Assembly: GCA_964428335.1 (NCBI GenBank)
Contig: CAYRXW010000009.1
Span: 1-64,000, forward strand
Reading direction: 5' to 3'
Origin: GW2011-AR15 sp964428335
GTDB lineage: Archaea > Nanobdellota > Nanobdellia > Woesearchaeales > GW2011-AR15
Length of the DNA stretch: 64,000 nt
Within the stretch, counting starts at the first letter, position 1; every line of letters starts with the position of its first letter. Position numbers and translations under genes: made by a program. Positions 62,006-64,000 of this stretch are shown here, in pieces. A model generated the notes under the pieces. It was not told where the DNA came from. It saw only the letters and a list, made by a program, of their open reading frames with translations, and searched no databases.

Positions 62006-63610
62006 ATGGAAAAAATAAAAAGTTGCTTTTTTGTTTTTTTTGTTTTGCTTGCTTCTGTTATTAGTTTTGATGTTTTTACTTCATTAATTGAAGAAGAATA
62101 TTACAAAATAGATAATTCAAGAGATCTTTTCTCTAAATTAGATTATACTCCTTCGCCTATAATACCATTCTGGTTCTGGAATGGGAATATTACTGAAGAG
62201 AATATTGTTTTGCAAATAGAGTTAATGAACTCAATTGGCATAAAGGAAGTAATTATCCATGCTAGATCTGGTCTTGAGCAGGAGTATCTTTCTGAGGATT
62301 GGTTCAGGTTAATAAGGTTTACATTAGAAGAATTAAACAATACTGGAATGAAGGCATGGATATATGACGATTATGACTGGCCAAGCGGCAGGGCAAAAGG
62401 ACTGGTGCTAAAACAAAATCCTAATCTGGGTGCTAAAGCATTAAAAACTGAGAAAATAAAATCTAGATACCTGGAATCTGCTGATGGTATTGAATTAATT
62501 GCTGTTGTTGATTCCAGCTCCAGGAAGGTTAACCAGCTAAGCAAATACTGCAATATGCAAAAATGTGATTTTGGAGATGATTTCCATAATAAAGAGATTA
62601 TAATCTTTTACAAAGACTACATACACTATCAAACTGAGTATACTTTAGAACCTTATGTAGATGTGCTTGATTTAGAGACAACATCACTTTTTATCAACCT
62701 TACCCATGAAAAATATTATGCAAGAAACAAAGATTTTTTTGGAAAAACACTAATTGGCTTTTTTACTGATGAGCCTGGGTTTTATAACTACGGCTATGAT
62801 GAAAGGGATTTTAATTCAATACCCTGGACTGATGATTTCAAATCCTATTTCCTTGGAAAAAAAGGATATGACATTACAAAATATCTGTATTTCATCTGGT
62901 ATGAGGACTCTGAGTTTTCAAGACAAATCAAGAAAGATTATTTTGAAGTTTTATCAGATATGTATTCTGAAAACTATTTTGGAACAATGCATAAATGGAC
63001 ATATGCACATGAAGTATTATTGACTGGGCATGTTCTGGTTGAGGAAAGCATACCTGAGATATTGGTCTATCAGGGAGATTATTTCAAAACCGCAAAATAC
63101 CTTGATATACCTGGAACTGACGATATATTTTATTTTGATGAAAATAAGATAACACCAAACTTAGGAACTTCTGCGGCATATCTTTTTGATAAGCCCTTTA
63201 CAATGTCAGAAACCTTTGGTGGATACGGAGAAGATTTGACATATGATGAAGTCCTGAATGTGACTGCATGGCTGGTTTCAAATGGAGTAGATATTATTGT
63301 TCCGCATGCATTTTTTTACACAACAGAAGGGGGGATTCAATCCAAAGACTACCCTCCTTCTTTCTTTTACCAGAATGTAAAATTATGGCCAAACATGAAA
63401 AACTATGTGAGTAGATTAAACACCATTCAGAAAGCAAAATTTCAACCTAAGCATGTAGTTATTTATCCTATTCAGGAAGCTTGGTCATTGTATAACCCTA
63501 GCAATCTATCAAAAATAGATGCACTGGACAAGAAAATGAAGGCAGAAATAAAAGCCTTAATTTTAAAGAATGAAAGTTTTCTGATAATTCCTGATTACAT
63601 GACGAAATGA
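62006..63610 (+). CDS. Secreted GH106-like glycoside hydrolase family protein
   Basis: A 534-residue exported protein with an N-terminal membrane or signal helix (CFFVFFVLLASVISFDVF). The first half resembles the alpha-L-rhamnosidase GH106 N-terminal barrel: PFWFWNGNITEENI, HARSGLEQEYLSEDWF and WIYDDYDWPSGRAKG. Further on come FFTDEPGFY and DIIVPHAFFYTTEGG. GH106 enzymes are often about 1000 residues, so this one is a shortened version, lacking most of the C-terminal modules. Candidate acidic catalytic residues are the Asp/Glu in FTDEPGF and the DDYDW stretch, but this is not proven. It might cleave or modify a surface or host glycan. Confidence 0.75.
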   Translation: MEKIKSCFFVFFVLLASVISFDVFTSLIEEEYYKIDNSRDLFSKLDYTPSPIIPFWFWNGNITEENIVLQIELMNSIGIKEVIIHARSGLEQEYLSEDWFRLIRFTLEELNNTGMKAWIYDDYDWPSGRAKGLVLKQNPNLGAKALKTEKIKSRYLESADGIELIAVVDSSSRKVNQLSKYCNMQKCDFGDDFHNKEIIIFYKDYIHYQTEYTLEPYVDVLDLETTSLFINLTHEKYYARNKDFFGKTLIGFFTDEPGFYNYGYDERDFNSIPWTDDFKSYFLGKKGYDITKYLYFIWYEDSEFSRQIKKDYFEVLSDMYSENYFGTMHKWTYAHEVLLTGHVLVEESIPEILVYQGDYFKTAKYLDIPGTDDIFYFDENKITPNLGTSAAYLFDKPFTMSETFGGYGEDLTYDEVLNVTAWLVSNGVDIIVPHAFFYTTEGGIQSKDYPPSFFYQNVKLWPNMKNYVSRLNTIQKAKFQPKHVVIYPIQEAWSLYNPSNLSKIDALDKKMKAEIKALILKNESFLIIPDYMTK

Positions 63611-64000
63611 AAAAAAACCTTTTTTTGTCGAAAAAATTCTTTATAATCCTATTATTAGGGTTGATACTAAGGTCATTTTGGTTCTTCACGCCATTGGAAG
63701 TTGATGAAGGAGTATATGCGCTGCATTCCAGCCATATAAAGAATAATTTTGATTTGCCAAAGTCATATCTGATGATGGAAAAATCACCAATTGTTTATTT
63801 TGCATATATGCTGCCGCTTTTTATTGAAGATCACTCTTTCATAATTTATAGGATTTATGGCGTCATTTTATTTGTTCTGGGAATCATATTAAGCATTAAA
63901 ACAACATATCTTTTCTCAAAAAACGAAGATGAAGCCTATATCTCCGGCATATTATTTATTTTACTTATGTCTGTTCCAATCTATCAGGGATTCCTGAATA
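63607..64000 (+). CDS. GT-C membrane glycosyltransferase, partial
   Basis: The ATG at 63607 overlaps the stop of the GH106-like gene by 4 bp (ATGA) and the frame is open to the right edge, giving about 131 residues. One N-terminal helix is followed by an outside loop with FTPLEVDEGVYALHSSHIK, whose Asp-Glu pair is typical of the first loop of GT39/GT83-like (ArnT/PMT) enzymes, and more hydrophobic helices follow. The protein is probably a polyprenyl-phosphate-sugar-dependent glycosyltransferase like the one at 44092-45513. Confidence 0.8.
   Translation, partial: MKKNLFLSKKFFIILLLGLILRSFWFFTPLEVDEGVYALHSSHIKNNFDLPKSYLMMEKSPIVYFAYMLPLFIEDHSFIIYRIYGVILFVLGIILSIKTTYLFSKNEDEAYISGILFILLMSVPIYQGFLN

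Noticed and set aside
1..64000. CRISPR array, rRNA genes, insertion sequences, phage genes
   Set aside because: No regularly spaced direct repeats, rRNA sequence, transposase or phage structural motif was seen; the HNH-repeat protein is the only mobile-element-like trace.

Overview
The window reads as a chromosomal stretch of an AT-rich archaeon, most likely a DPANN lineage of the Woesearchaeota/Pacearchaeota type. This assignment is an inference from gene content and style; no rRNA is present to confirm it. Archaeal information-processing genes include YchF, archaeal-type GlyRS, RFC large subunit, fibrillarin plus Nop5, an MBF1-like factor, PCNA, GatE, an ATP-dependent DNA ligase and a THUMP methyltransferase. 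There are two intron-containing tRNA genes. Many genes have TATA boxes about 25-30 nt upstream of the start, suggesting leaderless mRNAs, and many neighbours overlap by ATGA. Bacterial-type DNA gyrase A is also present, as in many Euryarchaeota and DPANN archaea.

0-7.5 kb: the 5' part of a zinc alcohol/aldehyde dehydrogenase, two pairs of 'membrane protein followed by winged-helix regulator', the YchF GTPase, a PepSY lipoprotein and glycyl-tRNA synthetase. 7.5-15.2 kb: a four-gene reverse-strand operon for a secreted cysteine-rich apparatus. It contains a 948-residue protein with a complete HINT (intein-like) domain, cysteine repeats and a VWA domain, two paralogous single-TM proteins, and a cysteine-rich protein with a possible dockerin-like tail. 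Diverging from it are a 30-residue peptide gene, an RNA-hairpin region and a secreted M23 (LytM) peptidase.

15.2-23.2 kb: housekeeping genes (RfcL, FlpA-Nop5, MoxR ATPase, MBF1-like, THUMP methyltransferase, GyrA). 23.4-28.7 kb: a GbsR/MarR-type regulator heads an ABC export operon (ATPase, secreted S-layer-like protein, two MacB/FtsX permeases), followed by a DUF54-type RNA-binding protein; a perfect inverted repeat lies at the promoter. 28.7-34.1 kb: a reverse-strand operon of a 962-residue surface protein with calcium-type (TSP3) repeats and four proteins with pilin-like N-termini, a candidate surface filament.

34.1-40.5 kb: a small TSP3 membrane protein, a DoxX/FMN-binding lipoprotein/ApbE flavinylation cassette, PCNA, a TauE/SafE transporter, an RsmC-like methyltransferase, two unknown membrane proteins and tRNA-Thr. 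40.6-64 kb: mostly surface-glycan genes (GT2-methyltransferase fusion, two B12-type radical SAM proteins, polysaccharide deacetylase, GT-C membrane transferases, two GT4 enzymes, a DxD glycosyltransferase, two membrane-anchored SGNH proteins, a GH106-like protein). Interrupting these are DNA ligase with a 53-residue zinc-ribbon gene, a HNH-repeat protein, GatE, a MiaB-like methylthiotransferase and tRNA-Trp. The tRNA-Trp intron carries a possible C/D-type guide against its own anticodon.
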